Assembly (NCBI GenBank): GCA_050186335.1
Contig: JBFWYO010000013.1
Span: forward strand, 1 to 64,000
Origin: JBFWYO01 sp050186335
Lineage (GTDB): Bacteria; Pseudomonadota; Alphaproteobacteria; Bin65
Reading direction: 5' to 3'
Length of the DNA stretch: 64,000 nucleotides
The notes beneath the pieces were generated by a model. It was not told the DNA's origin and ran no database searches. It was given only the letters and a program-made list of their open reading frames with translations. This document shows, piece after piece, positions 6,883 to 16,155 of the stretch (its first letter is position 1; every line of letters begins with the position of its first letter). The translations under genes were made by a program, and so were the position numbers.

Positions 6883-8127
6883 ATGCCTAACGAAACATCG
6901 CTTGCGAATGGCCGCTCGGACGACCGGTCCGATGCATGGGCGGCGGACCCCCACACATTCGACATTTTCAAGCTCGATCAGCGCTTCCTCGCGTCGCCTT
7001 ATGCGACCTATGCGCGGCTCCGCCAGGACGATCCGGTGCACCGGAACGCCGATGGCTCGTATCTTGTCACCCGTTACGACGACGTGGCCCGCGTGCTGCG
7101 CGATCCCGACATGAGCTCGGACAATACGCGCACTTTGACGCCGGTCTACGGCCAGACGCCGTTGCTCGAGCATTATCTGCACCTGATGGTCTTCGTCGAT
7201 CCGCCGCGCCACACGCATATCCGCCGGCGGCTGGCGCACGCGTTCACGCCGCGCGCGCTCAAGACCTGGGAGGTGTATGTCGAGCACGCGGTGCGCGAGC
7301 TGCTGGACGAAGCGCTCGCGAAAGGGCGGATGGATCTGATCACCGAGTTCGCCTATCTGCTGCCGATTTCGGTGATCGCCAAGATGCTGGGCGTGCCGCG
7401 CGAGGACCAGGCGCTGTTTCGGCGCTGGTCGGCCGGGGTCACCAAGCCGATGGTCCCGTCGCCCGCCGCCGCCGTGATCGAAGAGGGCAGCGGCGTGGTC
7501 GAGGAGTTCAAGGCGTATTTCCGCACGCTCGCCGAGCGCCGCAGGCGGGAACCGCGCGACGATCTGATGTCGCTGCTGGTCCAGGACGACGGCAGCGAGC
7601 CGCTCGACGAACTCGATCTCATCCACAACGCGGCCTTCCTGCTCAACGCCGGGCACGAGACGACGATGAATCTGCTCGGCAATGCGCTTGCCGTGTTGTT
7701 CCGGTTTCCCGATCAGCTCGCGCGGCTGCGCCGGAATCCCGATTTGTTCGAGACCGCCGTCGAGGAATTCCTGCGCTTCGACAGTCCGAACCAGCTCGGC
7801 GGCCGCAGAACCACGAAAGCCATCGATTTTCACGGCGTCACGATCCCGGCCGACACCTTCATCTGGATTTCGAACGGAGCGGCCAATCGCGACACGGACC
7901 AGTTTGCCGGCGCCGAAAATCTCGACGTCGGCCGTCAACCCAATCGTCACCTCGCCTTCGGCTACGGCATCCATGCCTGCCTCGGCGCCAATCTTGCGCG
8001 GGTCGAAGCGAAAATTGCGCTCCGCACGCTGATCTGCGACCATCCCAATCTGCGTGCGGACGGCACACCGGTCCCGCGCATGCATCCGCGCTACCGTGGC
8101 TTCACCTCATTTCCGGTCGCCGCGTAG
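6883..8127 (+). CDS. Cytochrome P450
   Basis: The protein has all P450 signatures: the I-helix oxygen-binding motif LNAGHETTMN, the K-helix ExxR (EEFLR) and the heme loop FGYGIHACLGANLAR with its cysteine ligand. At about 415 residues without a membrane anchor it is a soluble bacterial class I enzyme that needs a ferredoxin and reductase, neither of which is nearby. Two adjacent ATGs (6880, 6883) follow GGGAGGG; the second has better spacing. It is followed by a MetE-like methyltransferase (26 bases) and a solute-binding protein, suggesting a shared catabolic function such as oxidation of an imported small molecule. Confidence 0.95.
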   Translation: MPNETSLANGRSDDRSDAWAADPHTFDIFKLDQRFLASPYATYARLRQDDPVHRNADGSYLVTRYDDVARVLRDPDMSSDNTRTLTPVYGQTPLLEHYLHLMVFVDPPRHTHIRRRLAHAFTPRALKTWEVYVEHAVRELLDEALAKGRMDLITEFAYLLPISVIAKMLGVPREDQALFRRWSAGVTKPMVPSPAAAVIEEGSGVVEEFKAYFRTLAERRRREPRDDLMSLLVQDDGSEPLDELDLIHNAAFLLNAGHETTMNLLGNALAVLFRFPDQLARLRRNPDLFETAVEEFLRFDSPNQLGGRRTTKAIDFHGVTIPADTFIWISNGAANRDTDQFAGAENLDVGRQPNRHLAFGYGIHACLGANLARVEAKIALRTLICDHPNLRADGTPVPRMHPRYRGFTSFPVAA

Positions 8128-8152
8128 AGTTAAGGCCATAGGAGCACCATTA

Positions 8153-9325
8153 ATGCACACCCACGCTCATACCCACGGCGCCGCCCACGGGCATGTCAGG
8201 CCACCGTTCCGCGCCGATCACGTCGGCAGCCTGCTGCGGCCGGCCGCTCTCAGGGCGGCGCGCGAAAAGGCCGAAGGCGATCACCACACGCGCGTGCGCG
8301 GCAGCCGCCGGTTCAAGGAACTCGAAGCGCTGGAGAACGAAGCGAGTCTCGATGCGATCCGCCTTCAGGAGGCGGTCGGGCTCGAGGCGATCACCGACGG
8401 CGAATTCCGCCGCCGCTCGTGGTGGCAGGATTTCGTGCTCGAGCTCGACGGCACGTTCATCGATTTTGCCGAATTCGCGATCGACTTCGCCGATCCTTCG
8501 GGCCACAAGCTGCCCGCACCGGTTGCCCACGTCGACGGCAAGATCAAGCGGTCGCGCTCGTACAATCTCGACGCCTACAAGTTCCTGCGTGCCAACACCA
8601 AGCGCACGCCCAAGGTGACGATGCCGTCGCCGCCGGTCGTGCATTTCTTCGGCGGGCGGCTGGCGATCGATCCCAAGGTCTATCCGGATCTCGGCGAATT
8701 CTGGGCCGATCTCGCGCGCGCCTACCGCGAAGAAATCGCGGACCTGGCGGCCGCGGGTTGCACGTATGTGCAGATCGACGAGTGTATCTTCGCGCTGATG
8801 TGCGATCCGAAGTTCCGCGTGCAACTGGCGCGCCGCGGCGACGATCCCGAAAAGCTGCTCGGCACCTACGCCGATGTGATCAACGAATCGATCAAGGATC
8901 GTCCCAAGAACATGGTCATGGCCATGCATCTGTGCCGCGGCAACAATCGCGGTCATTGGCTCGGCGAGGGCGGCTACGACTACATTTCCGATGTGCTGTT
9001 CAATACCGTCAACGTCGACGCCTTCTTCATGGAGTACGATTCGCCGCGCGCCGGGGATTTCACCCCGCTGAAAATGCTGCCCAAGGGCAAAACCGCGGTG
9101 CTCGGCCTGGTGACCAGCAAGTCGCCCGCCCTCGAAACCGCGGACGATATACGCCGCCGCATCGACGAAGCGGCGAAATACGCGCCGATCGGGCAACTGG
9201 CGTTGAGCCCGCAATGCGGCTTTGCCAGCCATTTCATGGGCAATCCGCTCACTTTCGACGACGAACGCCGCAAGCTGGATCTCGTCGTACGCGTCGCCGA
9301 CGAGGTATGGGGCAGCGCACGCTGA
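8153..9325 (+). CDS. MetE-like (UROD/MetE fold) methyltransferase
   Basis: The 390-residue product matches the C-terminal catalytic domain of cobalamin-independent methionine synthase: FRADHVGSLLRP near the N-terminus, ITDGEFRR, the YVQIDE motif, and zinc ligands in MHLCRGNNRG and SPQCGF. It lacks the N-terminal MetE domain, as in stand-alone members that act on other thiols or methyl donors. The start at 8153 follows AGGAG and gives a histidine-rich leader (MHTHAHTHGAAHGH), perhaps for zinc binding. Its place between a P450 and a solute-binding protein argues for a catabolic methyl-transfer or C-S role instead of methionine synthesis; the substrate is unknown. Confidence 0.88.
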   Translation: MHTHAHTHGAAHGHVRPPFRADHVGSLLRPAALRAAREKAEGDHHTRVRGSRRFKELEALENEASLDAIRLQEAVGLEAITDGEFRRRSWWQDFVLELDGTFIDFAEFAIDFADPSGHKLPAPVAHVDGKIKRSRSYNLDAYKFLRANTKRTPKVTMPSPPVVHFFGGRLAIDPKVYPDLGEFWADLARAYREEIADLAAAGCTYVQIDECIFALMCDPKFRVQLARRGDDPEKLLGTYADVINESIKDRPKNMVMAMHLCRGNNRGHWLGEGGYDYISDVLFNTVNVDAFFMEYDSPRAGDFTPLKMLPKGKTAVLGLVTSKSPALETADDIRRRIDEAAKYAPIGQLALSPQCGFASHFMGNPLTFDDERRKLDLVVRVADEVWGSAR

Positions 9326-9359
9326 GTATCGAACGATAACAAAAGCAGGGAGGACAGCG

Positions 9360-10523
9360 ATGATTGGAACCGGTGACTTTTCGATTTCCCGTCGGCGCGT
9401 GCTGGCGGGTTCCGCGGCGGCGGCGCTGGCCGGATGGTTCGCCATGCCCGGCCGCGCGCGGGCGGCCGACGACTTCAAGATCGGCGCGGTTGCGTCGCTG
9501 TCCGGTCCCGCGTCCGCGTTCGGCAAGGATTGGGCGGAAGGCTTCCAGGTTTACGCGAAATCCTGGAACGAACGCGGCGGCACCAAGGGCCGCAAGATCG
9601 CTTTCGAACTGCTCGACGACGAAAGCACGCCGGCGAACGCGGTCAACGCATTCCGCCGGCTTGCCAGCAAGTCGGATACCAGCGTGATCTGGATTGCGCT
9701 CGCGAGCCAGACGGCGCTCGGCATCAAGGCCGTTTCCGACGAGTTCAAGGTTCCGGTGATCAGCGGCGGCGGCGTCGATTCGCTCGGTCGGCCGCCGTCC
9801 TCCTGGTTCTTCAAGATTGCGCCCGGCGGGTCCGACTATGTCGCCGCGGTGCTGCAATTCGCCAAGGCCAAGAATTACAAACGGATCGCGTCGCTGCATG
9901 CGACCGACGCAATCGGCCAGGCCGACAAGCAATGGATCACGGAATTCGCGGGCAAAGCCGGGATCGAAGTGGTCGCGCAGGAAACCTTCGCCCTGACCGA
10001 CACGAATTTTTCGTCGCAGTTGATCAAGATCCGCGCCGCCAAGCCCGATCTCATCTACAACGGCGCCACGGCGAATCCGGCGATTTTCGTCTTTAAGCAG
10101 GTCAAGCAGCTCGAGATCAAGACGCCGATGATCCTGTCGCAGGCGGCGATCAACCGGGCGTTTTTCCAGGCGATCGGCGGGCCTGCGGAGGCGGAGGGTT
10201 ACTATTCGGTCATCTCGGTCGGCGCGCTTGCGGCCGAAATGGGCGGCGAGACCGCGCGCATCTTCGAGCAGCTGTCAAAGGCGCTCGGCCGGCCCGCGAT
10301 CCTGTTCCACACGTTCGGCTGGGATACCGGCATTCTCACCGAATGGGCCGCGAACAATTCCGACGGCTCGCGTCAGGGCTTGCGCGACGCCATGGAGCGG
10401 GCGAAGGAAATCCCCGCAATCAACGGGCCGTTCAATTACTCCGCGGACAATCATATCGGACAGGACACGCGCGGATTGGTGATGGCGCAGCTCAAGGGCG
10501 GCAAGTTCGTAAAGGTGGATTGA
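9360..10523 (+). CDS. Branched-chain amino acid-type ABC solute-binding protein
   Basis: The 387-residue precursor has a twin-arginine-like signal (SRRRVLAGSAAAALAGWF, cleavage near ARAA) followed by the type I periplasmic binding fold: IGAVASLSGPASAFGKDWAEG, a hallmark of LivJ/LivK-like proteins. GGGAGGA precedes the ATG. It lies 34 bases after the methyltransferase, so it is part of the P450 operon. No permease or ATPase genes are adjacent, so it must use a transporter encoded elsewhere. Ligands of this family include amino acids, amides and aromatic acids. Confidence 0.9.
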   Translation: MIGTGDFSISRRRVLAGSAAAALAGWFAMPGRARAADDFKIGAVASLSGPASAFGKDWAEGFQVYAKSWNERGGTKGRKIAFELLDDESTPANAVNAFRRLASKSDTSVIWIALASQTALGIKAVSDEFKVPVISGGGVDSLGRPPSSWFFKIAPGGSDYVAAVLQFAKAKNYKRIASLHATDAIGQADKQWITEFAGKAGIEVVAQETFALTDTNFSSQLIKIRAAKPDLIYNGATANPAIFVFKQVKQLEIKTPMILSQAAINRAFFQAIGGPAEAEGYYSVISVGALAAEMGGETARIFEQLSKALGRPAILFHTFGWDTGILTEWAANNSDGSRQGLRDAMERAKEIPAINGPFNYSADNHIGQDTRGLVMAQLKGGKFVKVD

Positions 10524-10805
10524 CCGGATACGATCGAGATCGACCGGCGTTTCGCCCGGAAACGCGGCAATGTCGCGCGTCCGGGGTCGGTAAGTGCGAG
10601 ACCCTGGCAACGGAGTCGAGCTAGGTCACATGAACCCGGATCGACGAGTCAAAGCGCATTAGTCCATGTTCTTCCGGACCGCTGCCCGATTCGCCGGTTC
10701 TTGGTGCGGATCATCGGAAAGCCGCACGCCGTGTTGCAGTCGAAAAGAAATAATGCGAGAGGTAAGCCGTCTCGATGATCGGGCTCAACACAACGGAGGC
10801 GCGGC

Positions 10806-12272
10806 TTGGCCGTAGCCCAGCAATACAATTTGGCCTATCGCGTTCTGGCCATATGCGCGAAAATGCCGGCGGCCACTGCGATCGTCACGCCGGCCCGCCG
10901 GATCGATTACGCGGAAGTCGAGCATAACATTCTGGATTGCGCCGAGGCGCTGCATCGGCGCGGCGTGAATCGTTCCGCGTGCGTTGCAATCGATACGACC
11001 GACGGCGGGGTTGCACGGTATCTGGCCCTGGCCGTCGGATTGATCGGATGCAAATGGGTCGATGCCACGTCTGCCGCGCTCGGAAGGGCCGACCTTGAGA
11101 TCACGCATCTGGTTCAATTCAAGGGAGTCCGGCAATTTCCCCCTGCAAGCAACGTAATTCCGGTGCGTCCGGAATGGTTCGCGCCCAAAGACCGGATTGC
11201 ACAGCGTCGGATGATCGCGGCGTTGGGCGGTTATCAATCGCCCGATGATACGTGGATGATCGCGCAATCGTCGGGCACGACCGGCACGCCAAAATTCCTG
11301 GCGCGCAGCTACCGAATTGCATCTCTGGAGAGCGTCCAGCAGATCAAGCATTATCAGGCCGCCACGCGCACGATGTTGAGCCTGTTCCCACCGCTCTCGC
11401 CCGCGTCGATCAACGGCACATTCGGACCGTGGTTGACCGGAGGGGCGCTGATTTCCAACGAAAACCCGAAGTTCCTGTTCGACGCAATGCCGGCCATTGT
11501 CTACGGATCGCCGATACATGTTAACAGACTCATTGAGGGGTTTGCGCAACCAAAGCGCATGCACGGCAGCCGGGTCGTGATTGCCGGCGGGCCGATGTCG
11601 AGCACGCTGGTTGAAAAGATCTTGAGCGTGTTCGATTCGATCCTGCTCACCTACGGATCCAGCGAGGCCGGATTGTCCTGCATCCATCTCGTCACCGAGC
11701 CTGGGCGGCAATTGGGCATGGTCGGTGCCGCGCTGGACGATACAGCGGTCGAAATCGTCGATCATGACGACAAAGCGTTGCCGCGCGGCAGCATCGGCGT
11801 CATCCGCGTACGGTGCATAAGGCAGGTCACCCGATATATCGGTGATGACGTTTTATCCGCGCAGATCTTCCGGAATGGCTGGTTTTATCCCGGGGACAGC
11901 GGCTATCTCGATGCCGACAAAAATCTGCATGTGACGGGACGCGTGAGCGATGATTTCAACGTCGGCGGCACAAAGATAAACGCTGTGGAGATCGACATCG
12001 CGATTGCGAAGACGGCCGGCGTGCAGGATTGCGTCGCCTTCGTGCGGGACGATGCGAGCGGATTGCCGGAGGTGGCTGCGCTCGTTTGCGTGTCGCCGGA
12101 CGCAGATCATCGCGCCGTGGCGCAGGCAATCAGAGAGAATTGCGCTAGGTTGATTCCGACTCCGTTCGTCCCGCAGGCGATCTACATCGTGGGCGGCATT
12201 CCCCGCAACGCGAATGGCAAGGTCGTGCGGGGGGAAGCGGCCAACTTGGCCAACAACCTGCAACCGATATGA
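10806..12272 (+). CDS. AMP-forming acyl/aryl-CoA synthetase family protein (ANL)
   Basis: ANL-superfamily motifs are in order: phosphate loop SSGTTGTPK, YGSSEAG, GWFYPGDSGYLD, hinge VTGRVSDDFNVGG and the C-terminal catalytic lysine in NANGKVVRGE. Length (488 residues) is typical. The TTG at 10806 is chosen because GGAGG lies at 10795-10799 and no ATG fits. It activates a carboxylate as an acyl-adenylate, then probably as CoA thioester. No thiolation or condensation partner is adjacent. Substrate is not deducible; sequence around the P-loop is less conserved than in classical fatty acid ligases. Confidence 0.88.
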   Translation: MAVAQQYNLAYRVLAICAKMPAATAIVTPARRIDYAEVEHNILDCAEALHRRGVNRSACVAIDTTDGGVARYLALAVGLIGCKWVDATSAALGRADLEITHLVQFKGVRQFPPASNVIPVRPEWFAPKDRIAQRRMIAALGGYQSPDDTWMIAQSSGTTGTPKFLARSYRIASLESVQQIKHYQAATRTMLSLFPPLSPASINGTFGPWLTGGALISNENPKFLFDAMPAIVYGSPIHVNRLIEGFAQPKRMHGSRVVIAGGPMSSTLVEKILSVFDSILLTYGSSEAGLSCIHLVTEPGRQLGMVGAALDDTAVEIVDHDDKALPRGSIGVIRVRCIRQVTRYIGDDVLSAQIFRNGWFYPGDSGYLDADKNLHVTGRVSDDFNVGGTKINAVEIDIAIAKTAGVQDCVAFVRDDASGLPEVAALVCVSPDADHRAVAQAIRENCARLIPTPFVPQAIYIVGGIPRNANGKVVRGEAANLANNLQPI

Positions 12273-12448
12273 TTGTTGCGCAGCGTGCGCGACGTTGTCG
12301 TTGCCCCGAAAGTTTGGGTCACGGTGCGCATCGAGCGTCGTCCGTTTTGACGGCGAGATCGCGACGGGAGCGGCCAAGTTCGCCGCGGATCTTCCGCACC
12401 GCACGTGTCTTCTTCGCCGGAATCCGTTATCTGCGGTTCTGCCTCGGC

Positions 12449-13645
12449 CTAATTGGATCTCAAGACGTCCAGCTCGCATCGTGACGGCGCGTTTTGAAAT
12501 GCCGGCGGAACGAAGCGACCCTTATGTTCGTCGCAGAACGGTTTGGCCACGCCGTATGCCGCACACAGGTAGCCGCCGACCCATTTGAACGGCGCCTGAC
12601 AGCCGCGAGCCGGTACGTTGGGCTCGGCGCTCGGCGTGTTACCTCCGCGGCAGGTAACGTTCGGGTTATCGTTGGCAATCGCACAGAACATCAATGCGCC
12701 TTTCTCCGCGCCATATGTCGCTATCAAACGCTCCCGGAACATCCTGATCTTGTCGCGCGTGTCCAGTACCGCGCCGGCGACGGCTTTATGAAAATTGGTG
12801 CCGATTCGGCCGCGCGCGGTCGTTGCGGCGGTCAGGGTCGGGTCGCCAGGCAGATTAAATCGGTCCGGGTCGATCGCACCGGTATCCTTATTCAGGTCTT
12901 CGTGCGACGGAACGGTGCAGTCGGCATTGCCTTTCATGTCGGTCGGCCCGCGTCGAATGAAGCACCCAGTGATCAAGCCATCGGGTATCGGCGCATCCGG
13001 AAGCCGGATATTCAAGAATGGCGCGATTCCAGCGCGATTCAGCCCGCGCGGGTTGTTGATCGTGATGGGGCCGGGCGCCGCTTCGTCGGCCCAATTGCTA
13101 TGTGAATAAAAATCCTGCGCCGCGTGCAAAACCGAACCGAGTTCCTCCAGCACATTGCATTTCGCGCGGCCCGGCTGGCGGAGAAAGGTGCACGGGACCG
13201 TGGTCGGAATCTCGGCGTCGTTGATGCGGCCGTTGCGGCCCGGATCGGCGTTGTCCCAATGCAGCAGCGGACGCGCCGCCGCGACCGCGCGGTTCATTTT
13301 TTGCAGCATATAATTCCGGCATTCGAGCAATCTTGAATTGTCGCAATGGGCTTCGGATTTCTCGAATTCGCGGGTCAACGGATTGTCCGGCGCGGATACG
13401 GCGCCGAATGTCCCGGTCGTGCCGGCGATTTCATTCAGTGATCTAGGCTGGAAGCACAAACCCTCCTTGACGAAGGCCTCATTGCGTACATGGCAACCAA
13501 GTGCGATGCGGGTGATCTTTTCGTGTTCCGCGTGCTGACCGAAGCTATTGATCGAACCGAACCCGTAGGCTCGGTCTGCGCTCATCAAGGTTGCGGCTAC
13601 GAACGCGGCAGCTGTCAAGGCGGCATAATTTCCGGCGATTTTCAT
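12449..13645 (-). CDS. Secreted zinc-dependent phospholipase C / HetC-like protein
   Basis: The 398-residue precursor has a signal peptide (MKIAGNYAALTAAAFVAATL, cleavage near AYG). It carries the histidine/aspartate motifs of the phospholipase C/S1-P1-like zinc fold: FGQHAEHEKITRIAL and LGSVLHAAQDFYSHSNWAD. There are many cysteines, consistent with disulfides. The start at 13645 has GGAGGGTGGG upstream; an earlier in-frame ATG at 13696 would bury the signal peptide. The exact substrate (phospholipid or other phosphoester) is unknown. It stands alone, convergent with the ligase. Confidence 0.78.
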   Translation of the reverse strand: MKIAGNYAALTAAAFVAATLMSADRAYGFGSINSFGQHAEHEKITRIALGCHVRNEAFVKEGLCFQPRSLNEIAGTTGTFGAVSAPDNPLTREFEKSEAHCDNSRLLECRNYMLQKMNRAVAAARPLLHWDNADPGRNGRINDAEIPTTVPCTFLRQPGRAKCNVLEELGSVLHAAQDFYSHSNWADEAAPGPITINNPRGLNRAGIAPFLNIRLPDAPIPDGLITGCFIRRGPTDMKGNADCTVPSHEDLNKDTGAIDPDRFNLPGDPTLTAATTARGRIGTNFHKAVAGAVLDTRDKIRMFRERLIATYGAEKGALMFCAIANDNPNVTCRGGNTPSAEPNVPARGCQAPFKWVGGYLCAAYGVAKPFCDEHKGRFVPPAFQNAPSRCELDVLRSN

Positions 13646-14074
13646 TCGGTATCCCACCCTCCATTTGAGCAAGTCTGCAATCCCGAGTTCGCGCAAGGCT
13701 GAGACGGCAAGATCTCGGCAGCGCCGGAAACCAAGGTTCCGGGCGCCGTCCGAGCCCGTTCGCCCCTTTCATGAGATCGTATGCATTCGGTGTGGATGGC
13801 TTGGCAGTCTCTTCGTCCCAACGTTTGTTGCCAAATTGATCCTCGGCAATTTGCCGACGCAGTCAAGTCTTGCGCCGAGGGTGGAAAAGTTCGGGCGATC
13901 GGGGTACGTCGATGCGAGCTGTCAATTTGTGCCCAAAGGCATGTCGGTGTTCGCCGTGCCAAGGCTATCGCGAGCGGGATGTTGCGCTAAGCGCCTTGCC
14001 GTTACACTGTCGCCGCGCCAGCTGGCCGTTGGCACCGAGCCGAGTCGGCAAGGAGGTCGAAACAGGACAGGCCA
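13646..14074. other. Intergenic region between divergent genes, no gene seen
   Basis: These 430 bases separate the divergently transcribed phospholipase-like and glycosyltransferase-like genes. Open frames here lack ribosome-binding sites and recognisable motifs. Promoters for both neighbours must lie here, but none stands out. Confidence 0.5.
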
Positions 14075-14971
14075 ATGGTCTCCGAAGTCGTCTTTATAGC
14101 GCCGTCGATCATCCATCCGAACTCGGGATCCGCCCTGCTGCGCGGCGAGCAGCTTCGGCAATTGGTCGCTCCGTACCTGGAGCGGCACGGCATCGCGACG
14201 CGCACGACACAAGGCACCGAGTTTCGCGACGCGCTCTTGATCCTAGGCAAGAACGTCTTGCTCGCCACCTCGGCGAAGGCAATCGAACGATTGCGGCGGC
14301 GCGGTAACATCGTCTGCGCGGACCCGCTGGACGGTACGGTGCCGGACGAAGTGCTCGCCCGGGCGGACATTCTGCTTGCCGCGTCGAAAATGCAAATGCG
14401 CGCGTTCGCGCCGTATGCCGCGCGGCAGCGCGTCGCCTATGTTGGGCATCACGTCGATCTGCGCATCGGCGCGGTCCGCGTGCCGGACGACCGTTTTCGC
14501 ATGGCTTATTTCGGCGAAATATTCAATGCGCGGCATTTCGAAGCGCTTTCGGACACCGTGACTTTCGTGCGCACGGATACGGCGCGGGCCGACAACGTGG
14601 CGTGGATGGCCCAGTTGACGAATTTCAATGCCCATTATGCCGTCAGGGCGCGGCAGGCCTATGACGGATTCAAGCCATTCACCAAGGGGTTCGTCGCGGC
14701 ACATTGCGGCTGCCCGATTCTGGTCGATGCCGACGACGCGGAGGCGCGCCTGTTCCTGCCGAACGATTATCCGTATTTCGCCGATGGTGGCTCGGTCGAC
14801 TCGGTGCGCGACGTCATTCGACGCATGGCAGCGGAATTCCGCGGCCCGCTCTGGCGTCAAGCCGAAGCGGCCATGCACGCGTTGCGCGCCACCGGTGCGC
14901 CTGAAATTATCGGGCGGCAACTCTATGACGCCATTGCGCCGGCGCTCGCCCGTATCGGCGCTAGGAAATGA
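14075..14971 (+). CDS. Glycosyltransferase-like protein, unknown specificity
   Basis: The 298-residue soluble protein resembles a short GT-B-type transferase. It has an N-terminal segment with a conserved small-residue turn (IHPNSGSALLRGEQ) and a C-terminal segment in which KPFTKGFVAAHCGCPILVD and NDYPYF occur where nucleotide-sugar-binding motifs are found in GT4-like enzymes. No signal peptide is present. The identification is tentative. It converges on, and overlaps by 11 bases, a DUF616 glycosyltransferase-like gene, and is followed by a polysaccharide lyase, which supports a carbohydrate role. Confidence 0.6.
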   Translation: MVSEVVFIAPSIIHPNSGSALLRGEQLRQLVAPYLERHGIATRTTQGTEFRDALLILGKNVLLATSAKAIERLRRRGNIVCADPLDGTVPDEVLARADILLAASKMQMRAFAPYAARQRVAYVGHHVDLRIGAVRVPDDRFRMAYFGEIFNARHFEALSDTVTFVRTDTARADNVAWMAQLTNFNAHYAVRARQAYDGFKPFTKGFVAAHCGCPILVDADDAEARLFLPNDYPYFADGGSVDSVRDVIRRMAAEFRGPLWRQAEAAMHALRATGAPEIIGRQLYDAIAPALARIGARK

Positions 14972-15863
14972 GCTTGAATGCCCGCATGGCCCAGCGCGCG
15001 ATGCGCGGATGGCGTTGCGCGTATTGGTGAAACGCAGTTGCCGTCTGCCAGCCCCGAGAGGCGACGACTTCATTGTGCTTGCGCTCGAGTTCCACAAGCT
15101 CCCGTTCGAGCTGTTTGACCCGCGCGACAGGCGGGCTCAGCGCGGCCATCGGTGTATGTCGACCGCTGTCGCGTTTCCGCCCTTCGGTATGCGGCCAGGA
15201 GTGAAACCATGACGAGAAATTGTCGATCTTCATGACGTCGGGCACCAGCTTCGACCGGCGAAACATGGCATTCACCGACAATTGATCGCGGCGCGAATAA
15301 CGCATGACATGCGCATACCAGATTTCCATCGCATCGCGCGTCTGCTCGCTTCGGTGATCGCGCAACAGAATGCCGGCCCAATAAGGCCTCTCCTCCAGGA
15401 CGTCCGCGCAGTCGATCATATAGTGATTGAGCTGTTCGAAGACGCGAGCCTGGTCGTCCAATCCCGATGTCGCGACCTGGAGAAATTCATCGAGCACCGA
15501 TGCGCGATAACTGTGTTCGGGAAGCGCGACGCCGGATGCGGGAAAATGGCGTTCGAAAATCTTCTCCGGCGGCTGCTTCAGGATTACGGAATTATCGATG
15601 TAGAGCGAGGCATCGAAATCGTTGAGATGAAGATGCGGCCGCAGCTTGAAATCGCGTTGGCTACGAATCGGGTCCATGCCGAACTTCGGCGATACCATGC
15701 GGATTTGCCATGTGTCGCTGCGCAGATCCGGGTCGTCGGTCAGGCAGATAAAGGGCAGGCCGGATTGCCGCGCGACGGGCTGTTCGTTGAGCGGTTCGTA
15801 ACGGCCGATCATGGCGGTGTACACGCACAAGCGCGGCGGATTTGAGTTGCCGCTGGATTTCAT
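14961..15863 (-). CDS. TOD1/MUCI70 (DUF616) glycosyltransferase-like protein
   Basis: The motifs CVYTAMIGRYEPLNEQP, FICLTDDPDLRSDTW, RDFKLRPH and DASLYIDNSVIL match the DUF616 family, now named for plant TOD1/MUCI70 glycosyltransferases. The DASLYIDNS stretch takes the place of the DxD-like metal site. The last 40 residues (KQLERELVELERKHNEV) form a short coiled coil. The ATG at 15863 is used; an in-frame GTG at 15899 is possible, and neither has a strong ribosome-binding site. Likely substrate is a cell-surface or extracellular polysaccharide. Confidence 0.8.
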   Translation of the reverse strand: MKSSGNSNPPRLCVYTAMIGRYEPLNEQPVARQSGLPFICLTDDPDLRSDTWQIRMVSPKFGMDPIRSQRDFKLRPHLHLNDFDASLYIDNSVILKQPPEKIFERHFPASGVALPEHSYRASVLDEFLQVATSGLDDQARVFEQLNHYMIDCADVLEERPYWAGILLRDHRSEQTRDAMEIWYAHVMRYSRRDQLSVNAMFRRSKLVPDVMKIDNFSSWFHSWPHTEGRKRDSGRHTPMAALSPPVARVKQLERELVELERKHNEVVASRGWQTATAFHQYAQRHPRIARWAMRAFKLIS

Positions 15864-16155
15864 TTCGCTAACGCCATGCCAACGACCCCGCCCGCGCACG
15901 AAATGCGCCGCGCCGCCGCCCCTGATTCATCGATCCCGGCATGTCATTCGGCCTCCCCCGTCCGAAATACTGCATGAAGTCCGCAATGTGGGAAACCAAA
16001 TTACGATGACGTTCGACAGTCGACGAAGCCCGCGCCGGCATGATAAATTTTGTAATGCATGTTGAGAATCTAGCTAACCCTGGCTCCAACCGATGGGTGC
16101 TTGGCGCAGGATGTCGGTTGCCGACGATTCTCCACCGCCGTTGGACGTCGCCTAG

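Noticed and set aside
6745..8085. Long open frame on the minus strand opposite the cytochrome P450 gene
   Set aside because: It is antisense to a gene with complete P450 motifs, is rich in Arg, His and Gln as expected for a shadow of GC-rich DNA, and has no recognisable domain.
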